Assembly: GCF_011764565.1 (NCBI RefSeq)
Contig: NZ_AP022871.1
Location: forward strand, 6,386,320 to 6,450,319
Length of the DNA stretch: 64,000 nt
Source: Phytohabitans suffuscus
GTDB taxonomy: Bacteria > Actinomycetota > Actinomycetes > Mycobacteriales > Micromonosporaceae
Direction: 5' to 3'
Each line of letters opens with the position of its first letter. The stretch's first letter is position 1. This document shows, in pieces, positions 8,683 to 18,024 of the stretch. The notes under the pieces are model-generated. The model was given only the letters and a program-made list of their open reading frames with translations, was not told the origin of the DNA and did not search any database. Made by a program: the position numbers and the translations under genes.

Positions 8683-9975
8683 TTGAGCGACATCAAGGAC
8701 TACGCCGAGAGCATGAGCCTGGTGCGGCACATGCTCGAGCACGATCCGGAGGCGCTGGCGGGCGTCCACATCGCAGCCGGATTCGAGGACGCGGACTTCG
8801 TGCTCAGGGCCAAGGAGTTCCGGGTCCTGCACGAGAGCGACGGCTTCGGACGGGATGTCCAGGCGCCAATCCTTGGCGGAACCCTGGCCCGGGTGGACGG
8901 CCCCGACCACTTCCGGCGGCGCCGGATCGAGTCGATGCTGTTCCGCTCACCGACATTGCGCGGCTACGAGGCCACGGTCCTCCACCCGGCGATCGAGCGC
9001 GTCCTGGCCGAAGCGCGGCAGTCCCATGCCGGCTCAGGACCGGCCCGGGCCGACCTTCACGACATCGGCGAGGCCGTGCTCGGCGAGGTCGTCGCCGCAC
9101 TCGTCGGCCTTGACGGACTGGACACCACGGAGGGGCGCCGCCGCTTCGATTCCTTCTACCAGGACATCGACAACGGCGTCCGGATCAGCTGGGCCAGCCA
9201 GGACGTCCACCAGCTCGCGGCCAAGGGCGTCGCCGCGCTGAACGAGCTGACCGAGCACTTCATCACCCCGTCACGCCGTCGCCGTAAGGAGATGCTGGAC
9301 CGGGTGGCCAGCGGGGAGGCCAACCCCGACGACCCGCCGACCGACCTGATCACTCTCATGCTCCAGCACCACGGCGACGAATTCGACGACGGCTTGATGA
9401 TCCGGGAGATCGCGCTGTACGTGACCGCGTCGGTCACCACTCTGACCAACCAGGTCTGCTACTGCGTGCACCACATCGAGGAGTGGGTGCAGCAGCATCC
9501 GCGGGACGCCCCCCGGCGTGTCGACCCGGTATTTCTGTCCCGGTCGCTGCAGGAGTCGGTTCGCCTGCACGCCGGACCGGTACTCATGCGACGCGCTACC
9601 GAGGACGTCGTGCTGCCGAGCGGGACGGCGGTGAAGGCGGGCGAGTTCGCCTGGGTCGTCATCCGTCAGGCTTCGCAGGACGGCGCCTACTTCGGCGAAA
9701 GCCCCGAGTCCTTCAACCCGTACCGCGAGGTGGCCGCAGGCGTACTGCCGTACGGCGTGGAGTTCGGCGTGGGGCGTCACACCTGTGTGGGCAAGCGGTT
9801 CGCGTTGGGTGACGAGCCCGGGTCGGTCGACGCCCTGGAAGGCGCCGGGGTGATCCTGATGCGGACACTCTACGAGGCGGGCATGCGGCTGGACCCGGAG
9901 CGCGGCCGTACGTTCGTGCCGGAGCTGCTCGACGTGCACCAGTCGTCCCCGATCCTGCTGACCGCGCTGAACTGA
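8683..9975 (+). CDS. Cytochrome P450
   Basis: P450 of about 430 residues. The heme-ligand loop is PYGVEFGVGRHTCVGKRF, the ExxR helix is LQESVRLH, and the C-helix region has HFRRRRIESMLFRSP. The I-helix reads YVTASVTTLTNQ: the usual acid before the Thr pair is a Val, so the normal acid-alcohol pair for O2 activation is incomplete. I prefer TTG at 8683, preceded by GGGGAG, over GTG at 8653, because the 10 extra residues are unlike P450 N-termini. Its stop overlaps the start of the next gene (TGATG). It presumably works with the divergent ferredoxin. The substrate is unknown. Confidence 0.9.
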   Translation: MSDIKDYAESMSLVRHMLEHDPEALAGVHIAAGFEDADFVLRAKEFRVLHESDGFGRDVQAPILGGTLARVDGPDHFRRRRIESMLFRSPTLRGYEATVLHPAIERVLAEARQSHAGSGPARADLHDIGEAVLGEVVAALVGLDGLDTTEGRRRFDSFYQDIDNGVRISWASQDVHQLAAKGVAALNELTEHFITPSRRRRKEMLDRVASGEANPDDPPTDLITLMLQHHGDEFDDGLMIREIALYVTASVTTLTNQVCYCVHHIEEWVQQHPRDAPRRVDPVFLSRSLQESVRLHAGPVLMRRATEDVVLPSGTAVKAGEFAWVVIRQASQDGAYFGESPESFNPYREVAAGVLPYGVEFGVGRHTCVGKRFALGDEPGSVDALEGAGVILMRTLYEAGMRLDPERGRTFVPELLDVHQSSPILLTALN

Positions 9976-10736
9976 TGCTGATTGCTCGCGGCCACCACGC
10001 CGGACAGGAGACCTTCGGGGTCGTCGATGGGGACGGCTTCGCGCCGGTCCGGGACCAGCCCTTCGAACGGGTGGTTCCGGCCGGCCCGCAGGTTCCGCTG
10101 GCCGACGTGGAACTGCTCAGTCCGACCCGACCGTCCCGAGTGCTGGTCGTGCTCGGCGGCTTCCTCCCACCTGACCTGTCGGTCCGGCCGCCGGATGCCG
10201 AACCGGTCCTGTTCCCCAAGGTGATCCCGTGGCACCTCGGTCACGACGGCGAAGTCGTCAAGCCGGCGGGGTTGAGCGGCAGTCTCGACATGGAGGCCGA
10301 GCTCGCGCTGGTAATCGGCCGGAAGACTCGGTCGGTCACCGCGGAGCAGGGGTGGGACTCCATCTTCGGATTCACCGTCTACAACGACTTCACCGCCGCC
10401 GAGTTCCTGCCGGCACGGGACTTCTACACGGCGAAGTCGATGGACACCTTGGGCAGCTGCGGCCCATGGATCACCACCGACCTCGATCGAGAGCGGATCG
10501 AGGCCGGCATCGAGATCATCGGCCGCGTCAACGGCGAACAGCGACAGCGTGGCACGACCAAGCGGTACAAGTTCGATCCGGGCGAGATTGTCGCGCACGC
10601 GTCGCGGTTTGTGACCCTGCTTCCGGGAGACATCATCTCGCTCGGCACCCCGCCGCCGGCCGCACCAGTCCTGCCGGGTGAGGTCTGCGAGGCCGAGGTG
10701 GAAGGCATCGGGGTCCTGCGAAACCACGTCGCCTAA
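9975..10736 (+). CDS. Fumarylacetoacetate hydrolase-family protein
   Basis: FAH-fold protein of 253 residues. The conserved metal-binding region LDMEAELALVIGRKTRSV gives the E-x-E pattern. Further family blocks are GFTVYNDFTAAEF, AKSMDTLGSCGPWI and LLPGDIISLGTPPP. FAH-family enzymes cleave, hydrate or decarboxylate beta-diketo or oxo-acid intermediates of ring-cleavage pathways. Translation is coupled to the P450 by a TGATG overlap, so it acts on the same pathway. The exact reaction cannot be read from sequence. Confidence 0.88.
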   Translation: MLIARGHHAGQETFGVVDGDGFAPVRDQPFERVVPAGPQVPLADVELLSPTRPSRVLVVLGGFLPPDLSVRPPDAEPVLFPKVIPWHLGHDGEVVKPAGLSGSLDMEAELALVIGRKTRSVTAEQGWDSIFGFTVYNDFTAAEFLPARDFYTAKSMDTLGSCGPWITTDLDRERIEAGIEIIGRVNGEQRQRGTTKRYKFDPGEIVAHASRFVTLLPGDIISLGTPPPAAPVLPGEVCEAEVEGIGVLRNHVA

Positions 10737-10816
10737 ACCCCGCCATAGCGCAAACGCGCGTCACACGATCGGCCCCACGAGCACTTCATCGATCGGTCCA
10801 GAAAGGAATTCGCGCA

Positions 10817-12028
10817 ATGCCCCCCACGCTGAACAAACTTCGATGGCGTGCCGCCCTGATGACGGCGGCTGTCGCCCTTACCGCAGCCTGTTCGAGTACG
10901 GACGGCGAGGGCTCCTCCGGCGCCGACGAACCGTTCCGCATGCTGCTCATCGCGCCGCTCAGTGGTGCCCTGGCCGACTCGGGAGCAGCCATGCGGGCCG
11001 GCTTCAGCGCGGCCGTCGACGTGGTCAACGCCAACGGCGGGGTCAACGGTCGGCAGGTCGAGTTGACCGTCAAGGACTCCCGAGGCGAAGCGACCGAGAT
11101 CGCAAGCGTGCTCAACGGGGCGCTCGCCTCGGACAACCCTCCGGACTTCGTCCAACCCGGCCTGACGACCCCTGAGGCGGCGGCCGCACTGCCGCTGATC
11201 AAGCAGGCCGGGCTGCTCGCCGGAAGCACCGCGGCGTCGACCTCGTTCCAGTCGTCCAAGGAGCACCCGCTGTTCATCAGCCCGACCCCTATCAACGGTG
11301 ACAGCGCATACGCCGCGGTGGAGCACCTCGCCGAAAAAGGCTTCAAGTCCATGGCACTGGTCGTCGTGGACAACGAGAGTGGCGTCGCCAGCATCGAGCC
11401 CTACCAGGCGGCGGCCAAGCAGAAGGGGATCACCGTCACTGGTGTCGAGCGTGTCGCCGCGGACATTGTCAATGCCACGGCGAACCTGGACCGACTTCGC
11501 GCCGGCAACCCCGACGTGTTGATGCTGGGCGCCTTCGGCGCGCACAACAAGCCGGTCATCGACTCAGTGCGACTCCTCGACTGGGACGTTCCGATCTGGG
11601 GTGACAACTCGGTCGCCGGCACGAACCTTGCGCGGCTGATGGGCGATGACAAGCTCGGGGGCATCACCCTGGTGGCTCCCGCCTACACCGTTGCCGACAC
11701 GCCGGTGACCAACGGCGAGGTGTTCCAGAAGGCGATGGACGCGATCCGGGCGAAGGCGGGTGGCACGTTGACGCAGGCGTTGCCCATCTACATCAATCCA
11801 TACCGTTTGGTGATTCTGGTGAAGTACCTCGCCGAGGTGGCTGGATCGACCGACGGTGAGGCCATGTACGAGGCGCGGACAAAGCTCAAGGCCGAGGACG
11901 CGCTGCTCTACCCGGGAGCCAGCAAGTTCTGGACGGATCCGGAAGACAACTTCATGGACTACGGGCCCGAGGACTATGTCGCTGTCCCAGCGGGTCCGTT
12001 CGTGGACGGCCTGATCAAGCAGTCATGA
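10817..12028 (+). CDS. Branched-chain amino acid-type ABC substrate-binding lipoprotein
   Basis: Periplasmic-binding-type (LivK-like) protein of 403 residues. It has a lipoprotein signal peptide with lipobox LTAAC (Cys25), followed by a Ser/Gly-rich tether. The mature part begins FRMLLIAPLSGALADSGAAM and continues with NGGVNGRQVELTVKDS, typical of this family. AAAGGA precedes ATG at 10817. It should deliver substrate to LivH and LivM-LivG-LivF encoded at 60-3495, from which it is separated by the catabolic genes. This supports one uptake-and-degradation unit. Confidence 0.92.
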   Translation: MPPTLNKLRWRAALMTAAVALTAACSSTDGEGSSGADEPFRMLLIAPLSGALADSGAAMRAGFSAAVDVVNANGGVNGRQVELTVKDSRGEATEIASVLNGALASDNPPDFVQPGLTTPEAAAALPLIKQAGLLAGSTAASTSFQSSKEHPLFISPTPINGDSAYAAVEHLAEKGFKSMALVVVDNESGVASIEPYQAAAKQKGITVTGVERVAADIVNATANLDRLRAGNPDVLMLGAFGAHNKPVIDSVRLLDWDVPIWGDNSVAGTNLARLMGDDKLGGITLVAPAYTVADTPVTNGEVFQKAMDAIRAKAGGTLTQALPIYINPYRLVILVKYLAEVAGSTDGEAMYEARTKLKAEDALLYPGASKFWTDPEDNFMDYGPEDYVAVPAGPFVDGLIKQS

Positions 12029-12348
12029 CCTACGTAATCACCGACGCCTGTGTCGATGTGAACGACCGCAACTGCCTGACCCAGTGCCCGGTCGACTGCA
12101 TCTACGAAGGTGACCGGATGTTGTACATCCACCCCGACGAGTGCATCGACTGCGGGGCCTGTGAGCCACTGTGCCCGGTCAACGCGATCTTCTACGAGGA
12201 CGATCTTCACGGCGATGGCAGGGCCTACCTGACGGTTGCCGCGGAGTTTTTCGCACAGACCGGCCTGGCCGGCGGGGCCAGCGATACCAGTCCCGCCGGT
12301 CAGGACCATCCCCTCGTCGCCGCACTGCCAGCGGCGGCGACCGAGTAG
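12025..12348 (+). CDS. Seven-iron ferredoxin (FdxA type)
   Basis: Ferredoxin of 107 residues starting MTYVITDACVDVNDRNCLTQ. The first cluster motif is around CVDVNDRNCLTQCP and the second is CIDCGACEPLCP, giving the 3Fe-4S/4Fe-4S pattern of actinobacterial FdxA. The start overlaps the stop of the binding-protein gene (ATGA). The P450 gene follows 15 bp downstream. It is a probable electron carrier between the reductase at 14697 and the P450 at 12364. Confidence 0.92.
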   Translation: MTYVITDACVDVNDRNCLTQCPVDCIYEGDRMLYIHPDECIDCGACEPLCPVNAIFYEDDLHGDGRAYLTVAAEFFAQTGLAGGASDTSPAGQDHPLVAALPAAATE

Positions 12349-12363
12349 GTGAGGAGGGAAAAG

Positions 12364-13589
12364 ATGAGCAACGACAATGACAGCGCGCCTGCCGGGGCTG
12401 AGGCCGACTGGGCGTCATTCAACCACCTGCAGGTTGCCGCCATGGCCGATCCCGGACCGCTGATTCACGATTTGCGCGGGGTGTGCCCGGTGGGCCACAG
12501 CGAGCAGCACGGCGGGTTCTGGGTGTTGACGGACTATGCGGACGTCAGGCAGGCGGCACGCACACCGGAGTCGTTTCCGTCGTCGACCAGGCTGGGACCA
12601 GGGGCGGGCTTCCCGTACTCGGCGAAGTTCCCCATCCCGTCGCCGATGATCAACGATGACCTCGGCCGGCATCGTGACTTCCGCATGCCGTTGCAGAAGA
12701 AGTTCTCTCCGGCAATGGCTGAGTCGCTGGAGCCGGCTATCAGGACGATCGTCACGGATCTGATCGACGGCTTCATCGAGCGGGGCTCGGCGGATCTGGC
12801 CAGCGAACTCTGCGTACCGCTGCCCGCGCTCGTGACCGGTGAGCTGCTGGACCTGCCGCTCTATGGACGGCGTGAGCTCAGGGAGTGGGCGCAGTCGATT
12901 GTCGCTGACGGGCCGCAGACGAACGCCTACACGCAGCTGCGGGCGTTCGTGGAGGAGCTGTACGACATCCGCAGCGCGGACCCGGGTGAGGATCTACCCA
13001 GCTATCTGCTCACTCTTGAGATCGAGGGCCGTGCGATCACCCGGACCGAGTGGGTGGGTCTGGTCGTCATGTTGATTTTGGCGGGCCTGGACACCACGTC
13101 CAACGGCGGGGCACTCATCCTCCACTACCTTGCGGAGCACCCTCAGGTTCGCGGGCAGCTTGCGGCGAATCCGGAGTCGATCCGCGGTGGCATTGAAGAA
13201 CTGCTCCGCCTTGCCTCGCCGGTGCCGCAGCACTCTCGGGGGTCGCCGAGGACTGCGTGGTGGGCGGGCAGCAGCTCAAGAAGGGCGATGTCGTGTTGTT
13301 GCACTGGATGTCAGCCAACCGGGACCCCGCACAGTTTCCGGATCCGGACGAGTACGTCGCGGACCGATCTCCGAACCCGCACTTCGCCTTCGGATTCGGT
13401 CCACATCGATGCCTGGGCTCGTTTGTGGCCAAGGTGGAACTCCGCACCATGGTGGAGCAGGTGCTGCGCCGGCTGCCTGACTACGAGGTCGTCCCCGACG
13501 AGGTCGTCCGTTACACCGGCCTCAACCGGGGCATGTCCAACCTGGGGGTGCGGTTCACCCCAGGCCCACGCGTGGCGAAGGAGCGATAG
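12364..13589 (+). CDS. Cytochrome P450 (apparent frameshift)
   Basis: P450 of about 408 residues after correction. The I-helix is LILAGLDTTSNG with the normal acid-Thr pair, the ExxR region is IEELLRLASP, and the heme loop is FAFGFGPHRCLGSFVAK. As given, the frame breaks after VPQHSRG at the G5 run 13238-13242; one more G restores HSRGVAEDCVVGGQQLKKGD, the expected beta-strand after the ExxR helix. ATG at 12364 follows GAGGAGGG. It is coupled to the upstream ferredoxin and overlaps the SDR start (TAGTG). It is a second hydroxylase of the pathway with an unknown substrate. Confidence 0.88.
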
Positions 13590-14368
13590 TGGTACCGGAT
13601 CTGCTCGGCGGAAAGGTCGCCGTGGTCACTGGGTCCTCCAACGGCCTGGGGCGCGCCATCGCGGTGGCTTTGGCCGGCAGCGGGGCGTCGGCGATCGTCC
13701 TTGCCGACCTCGACCCGCAGGAGCGTACCGGCGAGGAGTCCACGGAGGCGCTGATCCGGCGGACAACCTCCGCGCCGCAGGTCCGGTTTCTCAGGTGTGA
13801 CGTCGGCTCTGCGGCCGAGGTGGATGCCGCGGTGGCAGCGGCGCAGGAATACGGCGGGCTCGACGTGATGGTTAACAACGCCGGCATCGCTCCGCCAGCC
13901 AAGCCAATTACGGAGATGGCCGACGACGACTTCGCGCAGGTGATGCAGACCAACCTGGTCGGCACGTTCAACGGCTGTCGCGCGGCTGCCCGGGTGATGG
14001 TTCCCAGGGGCTCCGGATCCATCATCAACATGTCGAGCATCGCCGGCCTGGTGGGTACGCCCGGCAACTGCGCCTACAGCGCCTCCAAGGGCGGCATCCG
14101 GTTGCTGACGTACTCCCTCGCGGCACAGCTGGGACCGCGTGGCATCCGAGTGAACGCCTTGCACCCGGGGGTGATCGACACGGCCATGTCCCGCGGGGCG
14201 GCCGCGGTGACCGACCAGCATGAGGCGCTGTTGCGCCACATCCCTTCGGCGCGCATCGGGGACGCCGACGAGGTGGGCCGGGTCGCCGTGTTCCTCGCCA
14301 GCGACCTGTCGAGCTACGTGAACGGGTCATCGCAGACCGTCGACGGCGGGCTTTCCATCGCCTTCTGA
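13589..14368 (+). CDS. Short-chain dehydrogenase/reductase
   Basis: SDR of 259 residues. It has the nucleotide-binding VAVVTGSSNGLGRAIAV, NNAGIAPP, and the active-site Tyr and Lys in YSASKGGIRLLT with the upstream Ser in INMSSIAGLVG. The C-terminus ends in the common DGG motif (TVDGGLSIAF). GTG start at 13589 overlaps the P450 stop, so translation is coupled. It probably oxidises the hydroxyl placed by the P450. The cofactor preference was not determined. Confidence 0.92.
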   Translation: MVPDLLGGKVAVVTGSSNGLGRAIAVALAGSGASAIVLADLDPQERTGEESTEALIRRTTSAPQVRFLRCDVGSAAEVDAAVAAAQEYGGLDVMVNNAGIAPPAKPITEMADDDFAQVMQTNLVGTFNGCRAAARVMVPRGSGSIINMSSIAGLVGTPGNCAYSASKGGIRLLTYSLAAQLGPRGIRVNALHPGVIDTAMSRGAAAVTDQHEALLRHIPSARIGDADEVGRVAVFLASDLSSYVNGSSQTVDGGLSIAF

Positions 14369-14394
14369 GCACCGGACGACTTGAAAGGACCGTC

Positions 14395-14697
14395 ATGAAG
14401 CAGACCGTCGCGGTCGCCACCCTCACCGCGCGTCCCGGCGAAAGCGAAACCCTGCGCGGGTGCCTGGAGAGGTTGCGTGCCATCGCCGCGCAGGAGCCCG
14501 GCACCCTGGAATGGGTCCTCTTCCGGGCGCAGCAGGACCCCGCGGTGTTCGTGATCGTCGAGCGTTTCGCCGATGAGCACGCCTACCTGGCGCACGAAAA
14601 CAACCCTGAACTAGCGTCGGTCACGCCGGGGCTGCGCGCCGCCACCGAGAAGGTCGAGGTCCGTACCGGAGCAGCGCTGCCGGGGCGGGAAAGCTGA
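14395..14697 (+). CDS. Antibiotic biosynthesis monooxygenase (ABM)-domain protein
   Basis: Small alpha-beta barrel protein of 100 residues of the ABM/YgiN type, starting MKQTVAVATLTARPGE. It contains EPGTLEWVLFRAQQDPAVF and VERFADEHAYLAH. ABM proteins include cofactor-free quinol monooxygenases and stress proteins. GAAAGGA precedes the ATG. It overlaps the ferredoxin reductase gene by TGATG. The role here is not clear; it may handle a quinone-like or aldehyde by-product. Confidence 0.8.
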   Translation: MKQTVAVATLTARPGESETLRGCLERLRAIAAQEPGTLEWVLFRAQQDPAVFVIVERFADEHAYLAHENNPELASVTPGLRAATEKVEVRTGAALPGRES

Positions 14698-16034
14698 TGT
14701 CGGACCCGAAGTACGTGGCGGTGGTCGGTGCCGGTCCATCCGGCCTGTACGCCGCCGCCACCCTCGTTTCCTCGGACCAGGTCGCCGGCGTCGACGTGCT
14801 TGAGCGGCTGCCCGCGCCGTATGGCCTGGTCCGCTACGGTGTCGCCCCCGATCATCGCAAGACCAAGGAGGTCGTGCGCATACTGCAGCGCCCGTTCGGC
14901 GACGGCGGCAAAGTGCGGTTCCTGGGCAATGTCCACATCGGCGACGGTGGTGTGCCGCTGGCGCGGCTACGTGAGCACTACCAGGCGATCATTCACGCGA
15001 CCGGATGTCCCTCGGATCGGGATCTCGGGGTACCTGGCGAGAGGCTCGCAGGATCCGTCGGCTCGGCCGCGATGGTGGGCTGGTACTCCGGGCACCCGGA
15101 TCACGCGGGTCTCGCTCCCAGCCTGGACCACACCGGTGCGGTGGTGGTGGGCGCAGGCAATGTGGCGCTCGACATCGCGCGTGTGCTGTCGCTGCCCGCC
15201 GAGGCGCTGGCAGCCACCGACATCCCTGATTCCGTGCTCGACCACCTTGCGGCGAGCCGAGTGCGGAACGTCCACATCCTCATCCGGCGCGGGCCGCAGG
15301 ACGTGAAGTTCACCCCCGTCGAGCTGCGCCAGCTGGGGGAACTCGACGGGGTCGACATCGTGGTCCACCGCCCGGACCTGGTGGCTGCGGCGATCGCGGC
15401 GAGCTCCGAGCGCCGCGAGCAGGTGATCCTCTCGGTGTTCGCCGGGTGGGCCGCGCGTGCCACGACGGGTGCCGACCGGCGGATCCACCTGCACTTCAGG
15501 TGCAGTCCGACGAGGCTGGAGGGTGAGAACGGCCGAGTGCGGGGCGTGGTCGTCAGAAGCAACGACGCCGGCTCGAACCAGCAGAGCGGCGGTGGAACCG
15601 GGCGGCTGGCTGCGGGCCTCGTCGTCCGTGCGATCGGGTACCTCGGGAAGCCAGTCGATGGCCTGCCGTTTGACGCGTCGACCGGCACCGTCCCCAACGA
15701 CCTGGGTCGGGTCAACGGCCTTCCAGGAAACTATGTCACCGGCTGGCTCAGGCGTGGCCCGAGCGGGGTCATCGGCACGAACCGTGCGGACGGGGGCGAG
15801 GTCGCGGCCGCGGTGCTGCAGGATCTGCCCGCCCTGCCCGAGGTGCTCCGCCCCGGCCCGGACCCGGTGCTCGAGACGTTCGCCGAGTACGGACTCGAAC
15901 CGGTCGACTGGCAAGACTGGCTGCAGCTCGATGCTGGCGAGCGGCAGCTCGGGCAGGCACGCGGTGCCGATCGGGTGAAGGTGGCCGAGTGGACGCAGAT
16001 GCTCACCCTCTGCCGGGGGTCGATGACCGCGTAA
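14697..16034 (+). CDS. Ferredoxin-NADP+ reductase, adrenodoxin-reductase type (FprA-like)
   Basis: FAD flavoprotein of 445 residues. FAD site: VAVVGAGPSGLYAAATLV. NADP site: AVVVGAGNVALDIARVLS. The motif PYGLVRYGVAPDH is characteristic of the FprA/adrenodoxin reductase group, and GWLRRGPSGVIGTNRADGGE is the C-terminal family block. It transfers electrons from NADPH to ferredoxins. With two ferredoxins and two P450s in the same locus it forms complete P450 redox chains. Translation is coupled to the ABM gene. Confidence 0.93.
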   Translation: MSDPKYVAVVGAGPSGLYAAATLVSSDQVAGVDVLERLPAPYGLVRYGVAPDHRKTKEVVRILQRPFGDGGKVRFLGNVHIGDGGVPLARLREHYQAIIHATGCPSDRDLGVPGERLAGSVGSAAMVGWYSGHPDHAGLAPSLDHTGAVVVGAGNVALDIARVLSLPAEALAATDIPDSVLDHLAASRVRNVHILIRRGPQDVKFTPVELRQLGELDGVDIVVHRPDLVAAAIAASSERREQVILSVFAGWAARATTGADRRIHLHFRCSPTRLEGENGRVRGVVVRSNDAGSNQQSGGGTGRLAAGLVVRAIGYLGKPVDGLPFDASTGTVPNDLGRVNGLPGNYVTGWLRRGPSGVIGTNRADGGEVAAAVLQDLPALPEVLRPGPDPVLETFAEYGLEPVDWQDWLQLDAGERQLGQARGADRVKVAEWTQMLTLCRGSMTA

Positions 16035-16150
16035 AGGGCCTGCAACCCCCCACCGGTTGTCGGGGGAGCCGCCTGCGACGTGCTGCGCGTGGGGCGACGG
16101 TTCCGGAGGACCGAGGGGCTTCGTTGACCACCGGTGGATAGGATCCCGTG

Positions 16151-16189
16151 TTGCCTAGGCATGGCCAGGTTAGAGTATAATGATCTAAC
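16151..16189 (+). promoter_or_regulatory. Promoter and palindromic operator upstream of the ETF genes
   Basis: The palindrome has arms GTTAGA (16169-16174) and TCTAAC (16184-16189) around a 9-bp AT-rich spacer. Inside it lies a perfect TATAAT (16176-16181), with TTGCCT at 16151-16156 as a possible -35 (19-bp spacing). This is the best-formed of three GTTAGA sites. A repressor here would cover the -10 box of etfB. Confidence 0.65.
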
Positions 16190-16225
16190 TTTTTAAGGCG
16201 CTGACCAAGCAGGAAGCGACTGAGC

Positions 16226-17026
16226 ATGAACATTGTCGTGTGTGTCAAGCACGTGCCCGACGCGACTGCCGACCGGCGCTTCGAGCCGGACAACACCGTC
16301 GACCGGGGCAGCGTGGACGGGCTCCTGTCAGAGCTTGACGAATACGCCGTCGAACAGGCCCTGCAGATCAAGCAGAAGCGCGAGGGTGAGGGTGTCGAGG
16401 TCACCGCACTGTGCGTCGGGCCGGACAAGGCAGTCGACGCCGTACGCAAGGCCCTGCAGATGGGTGCCGACAAGGGCGTACACGTGATCGACGACGCGAT
16501 CGCCGGCTCCGACGCGGTCGCGACCTCGCTGGTGCTCGCCAAGGCGATCGAAAGGGCCGGCGGCGAGGCGAAGATCGACCTGGTGGTGTGCGGGATGGCC
16601 TCGACCGACGGCGGCATGGGCGTCGTGCCGGCGATGCTGGCCGAGCGGCTGGGCCTGCCGCAGGTGACGCTGGCCTCCGTAGTCGAGATCCAGGGGAACC
16701 AGGTGCGGATCAAGCGCAACGGAGACACCGCCACGGAGGTCATTTGCGGAACCATGCCGCTGGTGCTCTCGGTCACCGACCAGTCGGGCGAGCCGCGGTA
16801 CCCGTCGTTCAAGGGGATCATGGCCGCTAAGAAGAAGCCGCTGGAGACCTGGTCGCTGGGCGACATCGGTGTGGACGCGGGTCAGGTCGGCCTGTCGGTC
16901 GCCTGGACACAGGTTGAAGAGACCACAGCCCGGCCGGCGCGCACCGCCGGCGAGATCGTCAAGGACGAGGATGGCTCGGGCGCCAAGGCGCTGGCTGACT
17001 TCCTCGCCGCGAACAAGCTCATCTGA
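16226..17026 (+). CDS. etfB: Electron transfer flavoprotein, beta subunit
   Basis: ETF beta of 266 residues, starting MNIVVCVKHVPDATADRRFE. Family blocks include LLSELDEYAVEQAL, ALCVGPDKAVDAVRKALQMG, the AMP-binding-type VVCGMASTDGGMGVVPAMLA and ITRNGDTATEV-like IKRNGDTATEVICGTMP. With EtfA it takes electrons from acyl-CoA dehydrogenases to the respiratory chain. It starts 37 bp after the palindromic operator and is followed 11 bp later by etfA. Its presence suits beta-oxidation of the imported compound. Confidence 0.95.
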   Translation: MNIVVCVKHVPDATADRRFEPDNTVDRGSVDGLLSELDEYAVEQALQIKQKREGEGVEVTALCVGPDKAVDAVRKALQMGADKGVHVIDDAIAGSDAVATSLVLAKAIERAGGEAKIDLVVCGMASTDGGMGVVPAMLAERLGLPQVTLASVVEIQGNQVRIKRNGDTATEVICGTMPLVLSVTDQSGEPRYPSFKGIMAAKKKPLETWSLGDIGVDAGQVGLSVAWTQVEETTARPARTAGEIVKDEDGSGAKALADFLAANKLI

Positions 17027-17037
17027 GGAGCGGATTG

Positions 17038-18024
17038 ATGGCCGAAGTTCTCGTTCTCGTCGACCACGTCAACGGCGTCGTGCGCAAGCCGACGTATGAG
17101 CTCCTCACGATCGCCAGCCGGCTCGGCGAGCCCTCTGCGGTCTACATCGGGCCGGCCGACCAGGCCGATGACGTCACTGAGAAGGTGAAGAAGTACGGCG
17201 CCACGAAGCTGTACGTCGTCGATGAGGAGCCGATCAAGGGCTACCTGGTCGCACCCAAGGCGGAGACCCTCCAACAGCTTGCCGAGCGGGCCGGTGACGG
17301 TGGGCTCGCCGCGATCCTGATCCCGTCCTCGGGCGAGGGCAAGGAGATTGCCGGTCGGCTGGCGATCAAGCTCAAGTCCGGGCTGGTCACCGACGCCGTC
17401 GATGTGCAGGCAGCCTCTGACGGCCACGGGGCAGCCCCGGTGACGACCCAGTCGGTGTTCGCCGGCAACTACACGGCGACCACGAGGGTCACCAAGGGCA
17501 CGCCGATCATTACCGTGAAGCCGAACTCCGCCACCCCCGAGGAGGCCGACGGCGCTGGTGCCGTTGAGAAGTTCATTCCGGTAATCTCGGATGCGGCCAA
17601 GGCCGCCCAGATCGTGGCCGTCGAGCCGCGGCAGGCGACCGGACGCCCCGAACTCACCGACGCCGCGATCGTCATCTCTGGCGGCCGCGGCACCGGCGGC
17701 GACTTCGGGCCGATCGAGACGCTGGCCGACGCGCTCGGGGCCGCGGTCGGCGCCTCGCGCGCGGCGGTGGACTCCGGCTGGATGCCGCACAGCTACCAGG
17801 TCGGCCAGACCGGCAAGACGGTCTCGCCACAGCTTTACGTCGCCAGCGGAATCTCCGGGGCGATCCAGCACCGCGCTGGCATGCAAACCTCCAAGACCAT
17901 CGTGGCCGTGAACAAGGACCCGGAGGCCCCGATCTTCGAGCTCGTAGACTTCGGTGTGGTTGGCGACCTGCACACCGTCCTGCCCGCCGTCACGACAGAG
18001 ATCAACGCCCGTAAGGAGGGCTGA
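17038..18024 (+). CDS. etfA: Electron transfer flavoprotein, alpha subunit
   Basis: ETF alpha of 328 residues, starting MAEVLVLVDHVNGVVRKPTY. The FAD-binding C-terminal domain is clear: VISGGRGTGGDFGPIETLAD, GWMPHSYQVGQTGKTVSPQLY and SGAIQHRAGMQTSKTIVAVN. ATG at 17038 is preferred over the in-frame TTG one codon earlier because GAGGAG is better placed. It is the last gene of the catabolic locus before a 1.5-kb gene-poor stretch. Confidence 0.95.
   Translation: MAEVLVLVDHVNGVVRKPTYELLTIASRLGEPSAVYIGPADQADDVTEKVKKYGATKLYVVDEEPIKGYLVAPKAETLQQLAERAGDGGLAAILIPSSGEGKEIAGRLAIKLKSGLVTDAVDVQAASDGHGAAPVTTQSVFAGNYTATTRVTKGTPIITVKPNSATPEEADGAGAVEKFIPVISDAAKAAQIVAVEPRQATGRPELTDAAIVISGGRGTGGDFGPIETLADALGAAVGASRAAVDSGWMPHSYQVGQTGKTVSPQLYVASGISGAIQHRAGMQTSKTIVAVNKDPEAPIFELVDFGVVGDLHTVLPAVTTEINARKEG

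Noticed and set aside
12364..13589. P450 pseudogene (and likewise the broken permease, TE-like, cmcI, padR and livG genes)
   Set aside because: Each break is a one-base loss at a G/C run with fully conserved sequence on both sides, which fits sequencing error better than decay.
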